The translations under genes were made by a program, and so were the position numbers. From NCBI RefSeq assembly GCF_000012505.1, contig NC_007513.1, positions 1,302,001-1,366,000 of the forward strand: a DNA stretch of 64,000 nt. The letters are read 5' to 3'. The stretch's first letter is position 1. Each line of letters opens with the position of its first letter. The stretch is from Synechococcus sp. CC9902 (GTDB lineage: Bacteria; Cyanobacteriota; Cyanobacteriia; PCC-6307; Cyanobiaceae). Of this stretch, positions 8,028-17,457 are shown piece after piece. Below the pieces are notes generated by a model, which worked only from the letters and a program-made list of their open reading frames with translations, had not been told where the DNA came from and did no database searches.

Positions 8028-8270
8028 TCATTCGAGCTCCTCTCCGCCCATAGGTCTTGCATGAAAATTCCAGCTTTCACCATCTTCAAGCCAAAGCTCC
8101 CAAGCGAATTGTGAGCCATCCTTCAAGAACAACTTTCCGCCAAACCCCGCCGGTGATGGTTGATATAAATCTTCGATGGCCAACGCAGTTATTCCATCTC
8201 TTGTGCAGAGAGAGTCGACTGTCTTTCCCAGGCGAGACGTGAGATCAGCCTTTAAATCATCGAGCGTCAT
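8028..8270 (-). CDS. small soluble protein (80 aa), unknown
   Basis: The frame from ATG 8268-8270 encodes an 80-residue acidic protein. The N-terminus is helical (TLDDLKADLTSRLG), followed by a beta-rich part with FGGKLFLKDGSQFAWELW. No family is recognised. Composition and length look like a real conserved small protein of picocyanobacteria. Confidence 0.55.
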   Translation of the reverse strand: MTLDDLKADLTSRLGKTVDSLCTRDGITALAIEDLYQPSPAGFGGKLFLKDGSQFAWELWLEDGESWNFHARPMGGEELE

Positions 8271-8423
8271 TGACTACGAGGGATCAAGGTTCTAACGCTT
8301 CAATCAAGCTTTGAAAAGCATGCCCTGATCTCCCCGACAGCGGACACATGCACCCTGTTTCTTCCAGATTCTTTTTAACGACCTGGTAACTCCCCTCGGC
8401 AGTATGGAGATAAGAACAAGGCT

Positions 8424-8912
8424 GTGATGCTGAACCGACTGCAAGCAGCACTGATCAGCCTGATGGCGTCGCTGCTCATCCTCTGGGGAATCCAGCCCGC
8501 TCAAGCCTGCGTTGAAGGATTGGAGTGGGGCATGCCCCTCGACCAGGTTCACGCTCATCTCGGTGAGGTCCATCAAGCCAATACAACGCATCCAGAGCGC
8601 TTCTTCGCGCGCAACGTGATGCTGGATCGGCTGCCCGTGTCGCAAGTGACATTTGATCTCACCCCAGACGCCGGCCTCCAGTCGTTGGCCTATGAATTCG
8701 CCATCGACGACATGACGGAAGTGTTAGCAGGACTTCGTGCTCGCCACGGATCTCCGCTCAGCACCAGCTCAATGGATCCAAAACAGAATGAACAAATATG
8801 GGTGTGGAACACCGGTGAAGACCTCATCACTGCTGTTAAACACGACGGCACAACACATCAACAATTTGTGATTGCTTATCGCCCAAGCCGGCTTCGACCA
8901 GAAACCCTTTAA
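8424..8912 (+). CDS. exported protein of unknown function
   Basis: The 162-residue product has a signal peptide (hydrophobic residues 8-23, then PAQA before Cys29). The mature part is a mixed alpha/beta domain with WGMPLDQVHAHLG near its N-terminus, a pattern seen in small periplasmic proteins that track a lipid or protein partner. The family is not recognised. GTG 8424 and ATG 8427 are adjacent possible starts. Confidence 0.55.
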   Translation: MMLNRLQAALISLMASLLILWGIQPAQACVEGLEWGMPLDQVHAHLGEVHQANTTHPERFFARNVMLDRLPVSQVTFDLTPDAGLQSLAYEFAIDDMTEVLAGLRARHGSPLSTSSMDPKQNEQIWVWNTGEDLITAVKHDGTTHQQFVIAYRPSRLRPETL

Positions 8913-8935
8913 AGATCCCAACCGCCAACCGTTTT

Positions 8936-9106
8936 TTAATTCTTTTGGCCCGGAAACATCCGATTAAGCCTTTTTCGCATACGACGCATTTGGGTTCGTT
9001 GAATCTCATGACGCGTTGTCCGTGTAGCTCCGTACAACAGCACCGTGGCCGTTGATGCCAAAGCAACGCAGAAGAGCGAGATCGAAATGGGATCAAAATC
9101 GTCCAT
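8936..9106 (-). CDS. small membrane-anchored basic protein, unknown
   Basis: From ATG 9104-9106 the protein has about 56 residues. An N-terminal hydrophobic helix (about 18 residues, SISLFCVALASTATVLLYG) is followed by a highly basic tail (RMRKRLNRMFPGQ). A longer frame starts at 9139. The gene is divergent from the pterin dehydratase gene. No family is recognised. Confidence 0.45.
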   Translation of the reverse strand: MDDFDPISISLFCVALASTATVLLYGATRTTRHEIQRTQMRRMRKRLNRMFPGQKN

Positions 9107-9148
9107 GCGATGCAGACTAAGAAGTGACCACAGATCCACCGGTACATT

Positions 9149-9484
9149 TTGGACTTAGCGCATCAGTCATGTACGCCATGCCAAATCGGTGCTCCCACAC
9201 TTACCGCCACGGAACTCGAGGCGGCACTGCCGGAACTCCCCGGATGGTCGGTTATCGACAACCACCATCTCAGCCGAACACTTCGGTTTAAAGACTTTCA
9301 AAGTGCACTTGATTGGGTGAATGCAGCAGGTCGGATTTGCGAGCAGGAAGGGCACCACGCTGAATTCAGCCTCGGCTGGGGACGTGCTGATGCCACGATT
9401 TACACCCATAAAGTGAATGGATTAACGCAAGCTGATTTGGTGCTCGCGGCAAAATTTGTGGGAATCACATCCTCGCAATTCTGA
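9149..9484 (+). CDS. phhB: 4a-hydroxytetrahydrobiopterin dehydratase (PCD/DCoH)
   Basis: The 111-residue protein matches the pterin-4a-carbinolamine dehydratase family. It has ELPGW near residue 30, FKDFQSALDWVN, the EGHH pair that forms the active site, and the C-terminal IYTHKVNGLTQADLVLAAK. The enzyme regenerates dihydropterin after aromatic amino acid hydroxylation and may scavenge oxidised pterins. A TTG start at 9149 is used because no ATG lies in frame nearby. An extra N-terminal segment with CTPC is unusual. Confidence 0.85.
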   Translation: MDLAHQSCTPCQIGAPTLTATELEAALPELPGWSVIDNHHLSRTLRFKDFQSALDWVNAAGRICEQEGHHAEFSLGWGRADATIYTHKVNGLTQADLVLAAKFVGITSSQF

Positions 9485-9533
9485 GCAGAGCAAGACCGAC
9501 TTACACCGCAATACTTCATCCCATCGTTAAGTC

Positions 9534-9857
9534 TTAACAGTGCTCAAAAACACCAACAGTCATATCACTTGCATGGCTGGTTTGTTGACGGCCGTGAGCG
9601 ATAAAAGCATCATCAGCCTCCTTTAAAGTTTCGTCATCATCGTGAAAACGACAGCGATACATCAAATGAATAATGCGATCAACATCGAGATTTCGATCAG
9701 CAACATGCTGCCAAAGCCGTTGCGTGAGTTCCTGGTCAGCCAGCTGGAATTGGGCCAGCACCAAATCGCGAGCACAACTGAAATACTCGTCCCGGTTTGA
9801 TTTCACCGGAGAGTTGTATCGGAGCAGACTGCTTTGAAGGGTTTGCAGAAATGCCAT
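9534..9857 (-). CDS. small cytosolic protein (107 aa), unknown
   Basis: From ATG 9855-9857 the protein has 107 residues. It is mostly helical and charged, with DEYFSCARDLVLAQFQLADQELTQ in two helices, then a His/Asp-rich loop (FHDDDETLKEADD). A frame extension to 9923 adds 22 hydrophobic residues that look less coding. No family is recognised. Confidence 0.45.
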   Translation of the reverse strand: MAFLQTLQSSLLRYNSPVKSNRDEYFSCARDLVLAQFQLADQELTQRLWQHVADRNLDVDRIIHLMYRCRFHDDDETLKEADDAFIAHGRQQTSHASDMTVGVFEHC

Positions 9858-9956
9858 ACAACAAACATCGCTAACAACAGACTGCGCCAAAACAGCACGT
9901 AAGGCGCGCAGCCTTAATACCAAAACAATGATTGCGCCCTCAACGCAATTGAAGCC

Positions 9957-12900
9957 TCAATCAGCTCGATCCCCAGCCTGAACGGATGCTCCATAACCAC
10001 CACCACCGGGCGTCAACATTTGGATCGCCTCCCCAGCCTTGAGCTCCAACTGAACCGAACCAGGCAATCGCTCTTCCGTTCCATCGGCACGAATCAACTG
10101 ATTCTCGCCGCAAGCACCGCTCAATCCTCCATCGAGTCCAAAGGGCGCCACTCGCCGTGACCCACTGATCAGGGACAGGCTCATCGGTTCGAGGAAACGG
10201 ATGGTGCGCTCCAGTCCATCACCGCCACGCCAGCAGCCATCACCACCGCTGCCGGAGCGGATTCCAAAACGTTCCAAACGCACTGGGTAACGGGCTTCCA
10301 ACACCTCAGGATCCGTCAGTCGGGAGTTCGTCATGTGCGATTGCAAACCAATCGATCCCGTAAATCCCTCGCCAGCGCCACCCCCACCAGCCACCGTTTC
10401 GTAGTACTGGCAACGGCCATTGCCAAAGCTGAGGTTGTTCATCGTGCCCTGACCCGCAGCGAGCACACCAAAGGCACCAAACAGCAAGTTGCAAAGGGCT
10501 TGGGACACCTCCACATTCCCAGCGACAACGGCGGCAGGAGCCTCCGGATTCAATAGGCAACCCTGCGGAACGCGTAGCTCCAACGGAGCAAAGCAACCTT
10601 CGTTCAGTGGAATGTCGTCGTCGAGAAGACAACGAATCACATACAACACAACCGCACGGGTAACCGAAAGCGGTGCGTTGAAATTCCCCGGCTGTTGCTG
10701 CGATGTTCCATGGAAATCCAGCAGAAGTTTCTGTTGATCGCGGTTATTCGGATCGCGGTTCACGCCAATCCGCACCGCCAGGGTGGCGCCATCATCCAAC
10801 TGCAGCGCATGGCTCGTATCAGCCAAATCAGAAATCAGACGCCGAACACAGTCGGCCGCGTGATCTTGCAACCCCTGCATTTGTTGCTGCACCATCGCTT
10901 CTCCCTCCCGTTCGACCAAGCGTTGGAGCCCTTCAATACCCGCCTGGTTGGCGGCCACCTGCGCCCGCAAGTCGGCGAGTAATTCCTGCGGATTGCGTGG
11001 CGGGATCGCCATCCCTCGGAAGGATGCCTCCCAGCTTGAGATGTTGATCGCACCATCACGTACAAACAACAGATTGCGCAGCAACAGACCCTCCTCATCA
11101 ATGCTTGTGCTGAACGACGGCATCGAACCGGGGCTGATCCCACCAACATCCGCATGGTGACCGCGGCTCGCCACAAAGAAGCTGGGAGTCACCCCACCAC
11201 AAAACACCGGTGTAATCGCCGTGATATCTGGGAGATGTGTACCGCCATGGAACGGGTCATTGCTCAACAGGGTGTCGCCAGGTTGCAACGGCAGCACCGC
11301 GCCAGCCGCCACCTGCTCGAGCAGATCACGCACGCTGTCTCCCATCGAACCGAGGTGTACGGGAATGTGCGGTGCATTGGCGACCAGCCCACCGTGGGAA
11401 TCAAACAACGCACAGGAGAAATCAAGCCGTTCGCGGATATTCACCGAGCGACTCGTCTGGCGAAAGCGCTCCCCCATTTGCTCAGCGATCGCCATGAAGC
11501 GATGGCGAAATAACTCGGCCAGCACAGGATCGTCCTGCTTCAACGCTGGCTTCTCAGCCTCTGATTTTTCAGCCTCTGAACCAGTGATCAGCCCATGCTC
11601 CAAGACCAAGGCGTCGACACGATCCACCCGCGCCGTCCAACCGTCCTCCACGACGACGCAACCCGTGGCCTCAGCGATCAGGGCAGGCCCCTCGATGCAG
11701 ATCCCAACGGGCAACGTGTCCCGATCGAACAAGGCAACGCTCTGCCAACCCGTGCGCCGTAGATGCATAGGTACGCGCTGGGGCGTTCCATCCCAAGTTG
11801 ATTGGCGAGCGGTGGCGTTCCTCTCTGGCGGTTGAAACTGTTGGGGGGCGACCACCTCCACATTGAGCATCTCCACAATCAACAATTGCTCAGAACGGAT
11901 GCAGTAGCCAAAGCGCTGCTGATGCCTTTCCTGAAATGCCGTTATCAATGCAGATGGCTTCACCCCCTTCTCGAACGGCAGCATCAGGGTCTGCTCAGCA
12001 CCGGGATAACGCAGCTCCAAAGACAGCCAAACCACGGCTTGGTTCTGGGAGCCATCCACTCCATCCCCCCGGTCGATCAACTGTTGAAGGGCTTTTTGCG
12101 TCAGCTCATCAACCCGCTGGAACAGCTCGACAAGCACCGCGTCCGAGAGCTCAGCTCCAAAATGGAGCTGCATCCGTCGACGTTGGCGGGCCTGTCCCAT
12201 CCCGTAGGCAGACAACACGCCAGCCATGGGATGCAGCAATACCGAAGCGAGTCCAAGTTCCTCGGCCAGCCGGCAAGCATGCTGTCCACCGGCACCGCCA
12301 TAGGCCACCAACACGCCGCCACGGATATCCTGCCCGCGATGCAGGGACACACGACGAATCGCGGCAGCCATTCGCTCGATCGCCAGCTGTAAAGCCCCCT
12401 CCGCCAGCTGCTCCGGGCGTTGGCCCAGATCGTTTGCTAACGCCCCAAACTGCTGTTGCACCACCCCAAGGTCGGGTGGTTGATCGCCCTGCTCACCAAA
12501 CACGCTGGGGAAACGATGAAGCTGAAGCCTCCCCAGCAGCAAATTGGCATCGGTGATCGTGAGTGGCCCTCCCGCTCGATAGCAAGCGGGTCCAGGCCGA
12601 GCCCCCGCCGAGCGTGGTCCCACCCGCAAGCGATCGCCATCCTTCTGCAGCACCGACCCCCCACCAGCAGCAACCGTTTCAATCGGTAAGCGCGGCGCTA
12701 ACAGTTGGAGGCCAGCGATGTCGGTTTGCTCCTGCACGAGACGCAAGGCCGCATCTTCAGCCGCCTCAACACAAAACACGTCCGTCGACGTTCCACCCAT
12801 ATCGAACCCCAAGACGGGCAATCGCTCAAAGCCGGAGGCCCGCGCCGCTGCGATCGCCCCCACCATCCCGGCAGCGGGGCCCGAAAGGATGGTGTCTTTA

Positions 12901-13652
12901 GCCATCAGGTCCTTGATGGATTGCAAGGCTCCACTGGAGGTCATCACCCGGACGGGCGTCGATGAGCCAAGCGCCGTTTGCACCTGTTGCAAATAACCAT
13001 GCAGCAGCGGAGTTACAGCCGCCTCCACCAGCGCCGTCTGACCACGGGGCACCAGGCGTGGCTTGACGCTGACCTGATGGGAACACACCACCCTGGAGAA
13101 ACCCACTGTCTTCAGTTCATTGGCGCACTGCAACTCATGGGCAGGATTGCGTTGGGCATGCAACAACGCCACCACCACATCCTCAAAACCATGGCCCCGA
13201 AGATCCGCAAGTCGGTTGCGTAAGTCGTCGTTCCAGAGGGCCGACTCCAACTCAGCGCCATGGGCATCCAAACGGCCTGGAACTTCGACCACCTCACTCG
13301 CCAAAAATGGGCGCTCCGACTGAACTAACGCAAAGAGATCAGCGCGATGTTGATCCCCGATGCGCAGTAGATCAGCCAATCCGCTGTTGGTGAGCAACAC
13401 CAACGGTGCACCGCGACGCTCCAACAAGGCATTCGTGGCAACTGTGGTCCCCAGCCGGACGCTCTCAATCTGTGCGGCCCCAATGGGTTCCCCGCTAGGG
13501 ATCCCCATGAGCTCGCGCATCGCTTGTACGGCTGGATCTCCCTCAACCCCTTCGGAGAGCACTTTTCGGATGTGCAGTATCCCGTTCGGGTCACAGCCGA
13601 TCAGGTCGGTGAAGGTGCCGCCGCGATCCACCCAAAAGCGCCAAGCAGCCAT
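9957..13652 (-). CDS. oplAH: 5-oxoprolinase / hydantoinase A-B fusion
   Basis: From ATG 13650-13652 the product is about 1230 residues. The N-terminal half has the HyuA-type ATPase motifs DRGGTFTD (about residue 9) and FDMGGTSTD (about residue 285). The C-terminal half from about residue 710 is HyuB-like, ending with the LTPGGGGYG signature. The fused form cleaves 5-oxoproline to glutamate with ATP, recycling glutathione-derived pyroglutamate. Related fused hydantoinases act on other lactams, so the substrate is not certain. It is divergent from the permease operon at 13733 with 80 bp between starts. Confidence 0.85.
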   Translation of the reverse strand: MAAWRFWVDRGGTFTDLIGCDPNGILHIRKVLSEGVEGDPAVQAMRELMGIPSGEPIGAAQIESVRLGTTVATNALLERRGAPLVLLTNSGLADLLRIGDQHRADLFALVQSERPFLASEVVEVPGRLDAHGAELESALWNDDLRNRLADLRGHGFEDVVVALLHAQRNPAHELQCANELKTVGFSRVVCSHQVSVKPRLVPRGQTALVEAAVTPLLHGYLQQVQTALGSSTPVRVMTSSGALQSIKDLMAKDTILSGPAAGMVGAIAAARASGFERLPVLGFDMGGTSTDVFCVEAAEDAALRLVQEQTDIAGLQLLAPRLPIETVAAGGGSVLQKDGDRLRVGPRSAGARPGPACYRAGGPLTITDANLLLGRLQLHRFPSVFGEQGDQPPDLGVVQQQFGALANDLGQRPEQLAEGALQLAIERMAAAIRRVSLHRGQDIRGGVLVAYGGAGGQHACRLAEELGLASVLLHPMAGVLSAYGMGQARQRRRMQLHFGAELSDAVLVELFQRVDELTQKALQQLIDRGDGVDGSQNQAVVWLSLELRYPGAEQTLMLPFEKGVKPSALITAFQERHQQRFGYCIRSEQLLIVEMLNVEVVAPQQFQPPERNATARQSTWDGTPQRVPMHLRRTGWQSVALFDRDTLPVGICIEGPALIAEATGCVVVEDGWTARVDRVDALVLEHGLITGSEAEKSEAEKPALKQDDPVLAELFRHRFMAIAEQMGERFRQTSRSVNIRERLDFSCALFDSHGGLVANAPHIPVHLGSMGDSVRDLLEQVAAGAVLPLQPGDTLLSNDPFHGGTHLPDITAITPVFCGGVTPSFFVASRGHHADVGGISPGSMPSFSTSIDEEGLLLRNLLFVRDGAINISSWEASFRGMAIPPRNPQELLADLRAQVAANQAGIEGLQRLVEREGEAMVQQQMQGLQDHAADCVRRLISDLADTSHALQLDDGATLAVRIGVNRDPNNRDQQKLLLDFHGTSQQQPGNFNAPLSVTRAVVLYVIRCLLDDDIPLNEGCFAPLELRVPQGCLLNPEAPAAVVAGNVEVSQALCNLLFGAFGVLAAGQGTMNNLSFGNGRCQYYETVAGGGGAGEGFTGSIGLQSHMTNSRLTDPEVLEARYPVRLERFGIRSGSGGDGCWRGGDGLERTIRFLEPMSLSLISGSRRVAPFGLDGGLSGACGENQLIRADGTEERLPGSVQLELKAGEAIQMLTPGGGGYGASVQAGDRAD

Positions 13653-13732
13653 CGAGCCCAGAGCTATCTGCAATCCAGGATGAAGCCTTGCCGCTTTTCA
13701 TTTCGCAAACGACCTGAGATGGTGAAGAGACC

Positions 13733-14704
13733 TTGTTGCCGCAGAGCTTGGAGAAACTCTCCACCGCCTGGGCGATCTTCCAGGGCCTCCTGCTGGAAGC
13801 CATTCCCTTCCTCTTGCTGGGAGTTGCGATTGCAGGGCTGGCGCGCTGGCTCGTTCCCCAGACCGCTTGGGTCCAACGGCTTCCCAAAAATCCACTGATA
13901 GCTCCAATCACAGGGGCCTTGATGGGATTCGCCTTACCGGCCTGCGAATGCGGAAACGTTCCAGTTGCCAGAAGGCTCCTGGCCAGCGGTGCTCCCATGG
14001 GTACAGCTTTTGGCTTCCTGTTTGCAGCGCCGGTTCTCAACCCAATTGTCTTGGCGAGCACCTGGGCTGCTTTCCCCGATCAACCCTGGCTGTTGATTGC
14101 ACGGCCACTGGGGGCCTTTGTGATTGCCGTTTTGCTGAGCTTGCTGCTGGTTCAGCTGCCGGAAACCCAATTGCTGGAATCCGCCTTACTCAGCGAACGA
14201 AGGATGAGCCAACCCCTAAGCAAGATTGGGCTGCTGGAACGCAGTGGCGGTTTAATTGGTGATCCCATCGGGGAAATTGCACCAGCAGAGCCCACTCGTC
14301 CCAGAGCCATGGACGTGCTGGACCAGAGCAGTCGGGAATTTTTGGATCTTTTGGCTCTGCTGGTGCTGGGATGCCTGATCGCTGCCCTTGTTCAAACCTG
14401 GCTACCGCGCAGTTGGTTGCTGGCCGTGGGTGGTGCCCCAACGGGATCAATTTTGGCGTTGATGCTGTTGGCCGTGGTGGTGTCGGTGTGCTCCAGCGTC
14501 GATGCCTTTTTAGCGTTGGGATTTGCAGCGCAGGTCACCCCCGGTGCACTGCTGGCGTTCCTGCTTCTTGGGCCAGTGGTCGACCTAAAACTGGCCGGAC
14601 TGTTCACTGTTTTGATGCGTCCGCGCGCCATTGCGATCACGGCCATGGCCGCCAGCCTTGGCGTGCTCCTGATCGGCCAATGGGTCAATCTCTGGCGGCT
14701 GTGA
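13733..14704 (+). CDS. UPF0718/ArsP-like membrane permease
   Basis: The 323-residue protein has about eight membrane helices. It contains the family motif ACECGNVPVARRLL around residue 70 and a second repeat-like motif (VCSSVDAFLALGFA) in the C-terminal half. Related permeases include ArsP-type and B. subtilis YcgR-like proteins paired with a TIGR03943 partner. The cysteine in ACEC is a candidate metal or substrate contact. The TTG start at 13733 (TTG TTG CCG) is the only one covering the first helix. The next gene starts 10 bp after the stop. Confidence 0.75.
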   Translation: MLPQSLEKLSTAWAIFQGLLLEAIPFLLLGVAIAGLARWLVPQTAWVQRLPKNPLIAPITGALMGFALPACECGNVPVARRLLASGAPMGTAFGFLFAAPVLNPIVLASTWAAFPDQPWLLIARPLGAFVIAVLLSLLLVQLPETQLLESALLSERRMSQPLSKIGLLERSGGLIGDPIGEIAPAEPTRPRAMDVLDQSSREFLDLLALLVLGCLIAALVQTWLPRSWLLAVGGAPTGSILALMLLAVVVSVCSSVDAFLALGFAAQVTPGALLAFLLLGPVVDLKLAGLFTVLMRPRAIAITAMAASLGVLLIGQWVNLWRL

Positions 14705-14714
14705 GGGGCAAGAC

Positions 14715-15368
14715 ATGATTCGAGGCGCACTTCTGATTACTTGGGGCTGGATTGTGCTCTGGAGCGTCATCTCCGGACGCCTCGACCTGCTCCTTCGTGG
14801 CGTGTTCCATGGCCTGGTTGGGATCTCGGGAGCTGCGCTGCTCCTAGCGGGAGTTGTCTTGTTAATCCGCCAGCGCGGTCGATATGAACGGTTGCCATGG
14901 GCCTGGTGGAGCAGTGCAGCCATTGCACTCCTTGTCTTACTCGTACCGCCCAATCCATCCTTCAGTGATCTCGCCGAAAGCCGACCGCAAGGATTGCCGG
15001 AGCCCCCTGAACTTGCCTTCGTCTTACCACCAGAACAACGAACCCTGACGGAATGGGTTCGACTCCTGCGAAGTCAACAAGATCCCGATCTCGTGGACGG
15101 AAACCCAGTCAACATCAGCGGCTTTGTTTGGACACAGCAAAGCGGACCACCGCTGATTGCCCGCCTGACCGTGCGGTGTTGTCTGGCCGATGCCACCCCA
15201 GCCGGCTTACCGGTGCATTGGCCAGAGGGGTTCATTCCAAACACCAACCAATGGTTGTCAATCCAGGGGGAGATGGTGGTGACCACGCTTGATGAGAAGA
15301 GGGTTGCAGTGGTGATGCCCAAAGCGATCACTTCGATATCCCGCCCCAAGCGGCCTCTTGAACCATGA
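14715..15368 (+). CDS. TIGR03943-type membrane protein paired with the permease
   Basis: The 217-residue protein has two or three N-terminal membrane helices and a C-terminal soluble domain with TVRCCLADATPAGLPV, the conserved CC-containing segment of the TIGR03943 (YcgQ-like) family. These proteins are usually encoded next to UPF0718 permeases, as here. In Bacillus the pair is thought to belong to a zinc-responsive regulon, which would fit the zinc genes 4 kb downstream. That link is an inference. The stop overlaps the next start by 4 nt. Confidence 0.7.
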   Translation: MIRGALLITWGWIVLWSVISGRLDLLLRGVFHGLVGISGAALLLAGVVLLIRQRGRYERLPWAWWSSAAIALLVLLVPPNPSFSDLAESRPQGLPEPPELAFVLPPEQRTLTEWVRLLRSQQDPDLVDGNPVNISGFVWTQQSGPPLIARLTVRCCLADATPAGLPVHWPEGFIPNTNQWLSIQGEMVVTTLDEKRVAVVMPKAITSISRPKRPLEP

Positions 15369-16684
15369 ACAAACGGCTGGGTCTCCTCCTTGGACTTGCA
15401 ACTGCAGGGGTGTTGGCACAGCAGCAGATCTTGCTGCGATTACCACCTCGGCTAGTACAACTCAGGCCACAGCACATTCATTCCGGGAGCGCTGGCCTCG
15501 ACCTGCGGTTCAGCAGGCCAATGGAACTGAAAACCGTCAAGGCACAGAGCGATCTCAAGCCTGCACTTCGCCATCGCTGGATCGGCAACCATGCTGAATT
15601 GCGGTTAATCCTCAATCCAACCAAGGCCATTGCTGAGCCCATTGAGCTCCAGCTGGCAGGCCACGATCTCAGAAGCCAAGGGCTGAAGCCACAAACTTGG
15701 TGGTGGGATCCCAGACCATGGCTGCTAATCAACCGAACCACGCAAAACGGACAACAATTACAGCTGCAGGATCGACAAGGCGAATGGACACCAATCGGTC
15801 CCCCATGGACACGGCTGAACAAGGTGGTTCCGCTCGGTAATGGTCGTGGTATCGCCATGGTGGCAAGCGACGACAACCGATCGGAGCAGATCTGGCTGCA
15901 ACCACTCGAACCGAACAGCATCAGCCAAAAGCACAGCTCACTCTCACCGCCTAGCCCCCAAACGATTCAAAGGTTGGCGAAAGGGAACGTTCTGTTCGCT
16001 CATCTCAGCAGCAACCTCAATGGCGACCTACTCATCCAAACCGGTGGTTTTCTACCGGATAGCGAAAAGAACGAGCTGTTCTTAGCCAATGGTCAACGTC
16101 AACGAATCAACGTACGCTCTGCCGGACCAATGGAGCTTCTTCCAGGAGGGGGAGGTTTGGTGGTGCCCACATACAACGGCATCAATCTGCAACCCTTGAT
16201 CAACAAAAACAATTCCGTTCAATCCCTACCGGGCAATCGCGAATTGGGCACATTCTGCGCAGCTTCCGGACGAGCCCTGTTGATCCGTCATTGGCCGGAC
16301 TATCGACGCTCGATCGAACTCATTCTTCCGGGAAGGGCACCCCGTCAACTTTGGCTTGGGGAAGAAGCTGTTTTGGGTGTGGCCTGTGATGCAAAGGGGG
16401 AGCGAATCTGGGCGGTGATCGGAACATGGACTGGAGATTGGGCACAGCACACGATCCTGAAAATGGATAGCAAGGGCAATGAAATCGATAGACGGCTCCT
16501 AGCCCCATGGAGGATGAAGGGGGGAACACCACTTCAATTGGATCCCGTGGGCAAGCGATTACTACTCACCGTGAGCAAAAAGGGGCAGAACTCAGCCAAT
16601 CCGGCCTTTATCGATGCAGCAACACTTCAGTGGAAAAAAATTATCCCGATCGACGTGGAAGAAGCCCAGCTACTAAATCCATGA
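15365..16684 (+). CDS. exported beta-propeller-like protein, unknown
   Basis: The 439-residue product has an N-terminal hydrophobic segment (LGLLLGLATAGVLAQQQ), likely a signal anchor. Repeated beta-strand-like units (e.g. GNVLFAHLSSNLNGDLLIQTGG, GRALLIRHWPDY, GERIWAVIG) suggest a beta-propeller. No exact family is recognised. It is the third gene of the permease operon (ATGA overlap), so it may be a substrate-handling or sensory partner. Confidence 0.55.
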   Translation: MNKRLGLLLGLATAGVLAQQQILLRLPPRLVQLRPQHIHSGSAGLDLRFSRPMELKTVKAQSDLKPALRHRWIGNHAELRLILNPTKAIAEPIELQLAGHDLRSQGLKPQTWWWDPRPWLLINRTTQNGQQLQLQDRQGEWTPIGPPWTRLNKVVPLGNGRGIAMVASDDNRSEQIWLQPLEPNSISQKHSSLSPPSPQTIQRLAKGNVLFAHLSSNLNGDLLIQTGGFLPDSEKNELFLANGQRQRINVRSAGPMELLPGGGGLVVPTYNGINLQPLINKNNSVQSLPGNRELGTFCAASGRALLIRHWPDYRRSIELILPGRAPRQLWLGEEAVLGVACDAKGERIWAVIGTWTGDWAQHTILKMDSKGNEIDRRLLAPWRMKGGTPLQLDPVGKRLLLTVSKKGQNSANPAFIDAATLQWKKIIPIDVEEAQLLNP

Positions 16685-16712
16685 CATTTCGAAAAAGATA
16701 GACAAAGAGGAG

Positions 16713-16744
16713 GTCCCTCCATCAATGATGAGGAAGGGACTTTT
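16713..16744 (+). terminator. intrinsic terminator of the permease operon
   Basis: A 6-bp stem (16713-16718 with 16735-16740) followed by TTTT, 28 bp after the stop of the beta-propeller-like gene. Confidence 0.6.
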
Positions 16745-16771
16745 AAATAGCACAACAACGAAATATATTGC

Positions 16772-17296
16772 TTAAATCATCTCTTGAAAATGAGCATGAG
16801 CATGGGCATGGGCTGCACCATGGTCATGGAACACTTGAGTCATCTCAGAATTCAAAAAGCTTAGATGCTCATAACCCAGTTCATTGATGCCAAGGGGAGA
16901 AATCTTGCTGTGATCATGGCTGCTGTGATCATGGGCAGCACTACCCTCTTCATAGGGTTTGGCAGTAATCAAGGCTGAGCTTGCAAAATCGATCAAATCA
17001 CCACGCTTCGTTTTACGAAACCCCTGGCTGAGTTTTCCACCAACAACCAAACGATCGGATCGATTCAAAATTCCATCATCATTAGCATCCAAATACATTT
17101 GAAACTGCTTATTATTTTTAGCTTTATTTTGGACGATAAATCCAGATTCACCATCTGAAAAGTCCCAAGTGTATTGAAATTTTCTACCCTTACTAGGCAG
17201 ATTTCTTTTACGCACGCGAGACCAGGTACCAATCGTTGTAGCTTCCATCGAAGAAGCCATGGAGCCAGATTCGTTCATCAAGAATAAATTGAGCAT
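16772..17296 (-). CDS. His-tailed protein with EF-hand-like loop
   Basis: The protein has 174 residues if started at ATG 17296; Met13 (MASSMEAT) is an alternative. Near residue 72 DANDDGILNRSDRL resembles a calcium-binding EF-hand/dockerin loop. The C-terminal third is His-rich (HDHSSHDHS, then FHDHGAAHAHAHAHF), typical of zinc or nickel buffering proteins. It has no signal peptide but may be secreted by another route. Its position 160 bp from the zinc operon suggests a zinc role. The family is unknown. Confidence 0.55.
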   Translation of the reverse strand: MLNLFLMNESGSMASSMEATTIGTWSRVRKRNLPSKGRKFQYTWDFSDGESGFIVQNKAKNNKQFQMYLDANDDGILNRSDRLVVGGKLSQGFRKTKRGDLIDFASSALITAKPYEEGSAAHDHSSHDHSKISPLGINELGYEHLSFLNSEMTQVFHDHGAAHAHAHAHFQEMI

Positions 17297-17394
17297 CTAA
17301 AGGATATCCAAGATGGCAAAAAGACCCGAAGAATGCAATTAAACACAATTATTTTTAATCAAACCATATAGAAAACAACATAACTCCACAACAA

Positions 17395-17424
17395 AAAGCC
17401 GCGAGTGGTTAAACGCGCGGCTTT
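17395..17424 (-). terminator. intrinsic terminator of the znuA/outer-membrane operon
   Basis: A 9-bp stem (17395-17403 with 17416-17424), GC-rich in its core. On the minus strand the stem leads into TTTTT (17393-17397). It lies just past the stop of the His/Asp-repeat gene. Confidence 0.8.
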
Positions 17425-17457
17425 CGATCAAAAAAGGGAGCTGGCTAAGTCACGAAA

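Noticed and set aside
11221-12556. Long plus-strand ORFs of about 200 codons within the 5-oxoprolinase gene
   Set aside because: They lie antisense to a gene with full-length family motifs, have low-complexity Ser/Arg/Pro content and no ribosome binding site.
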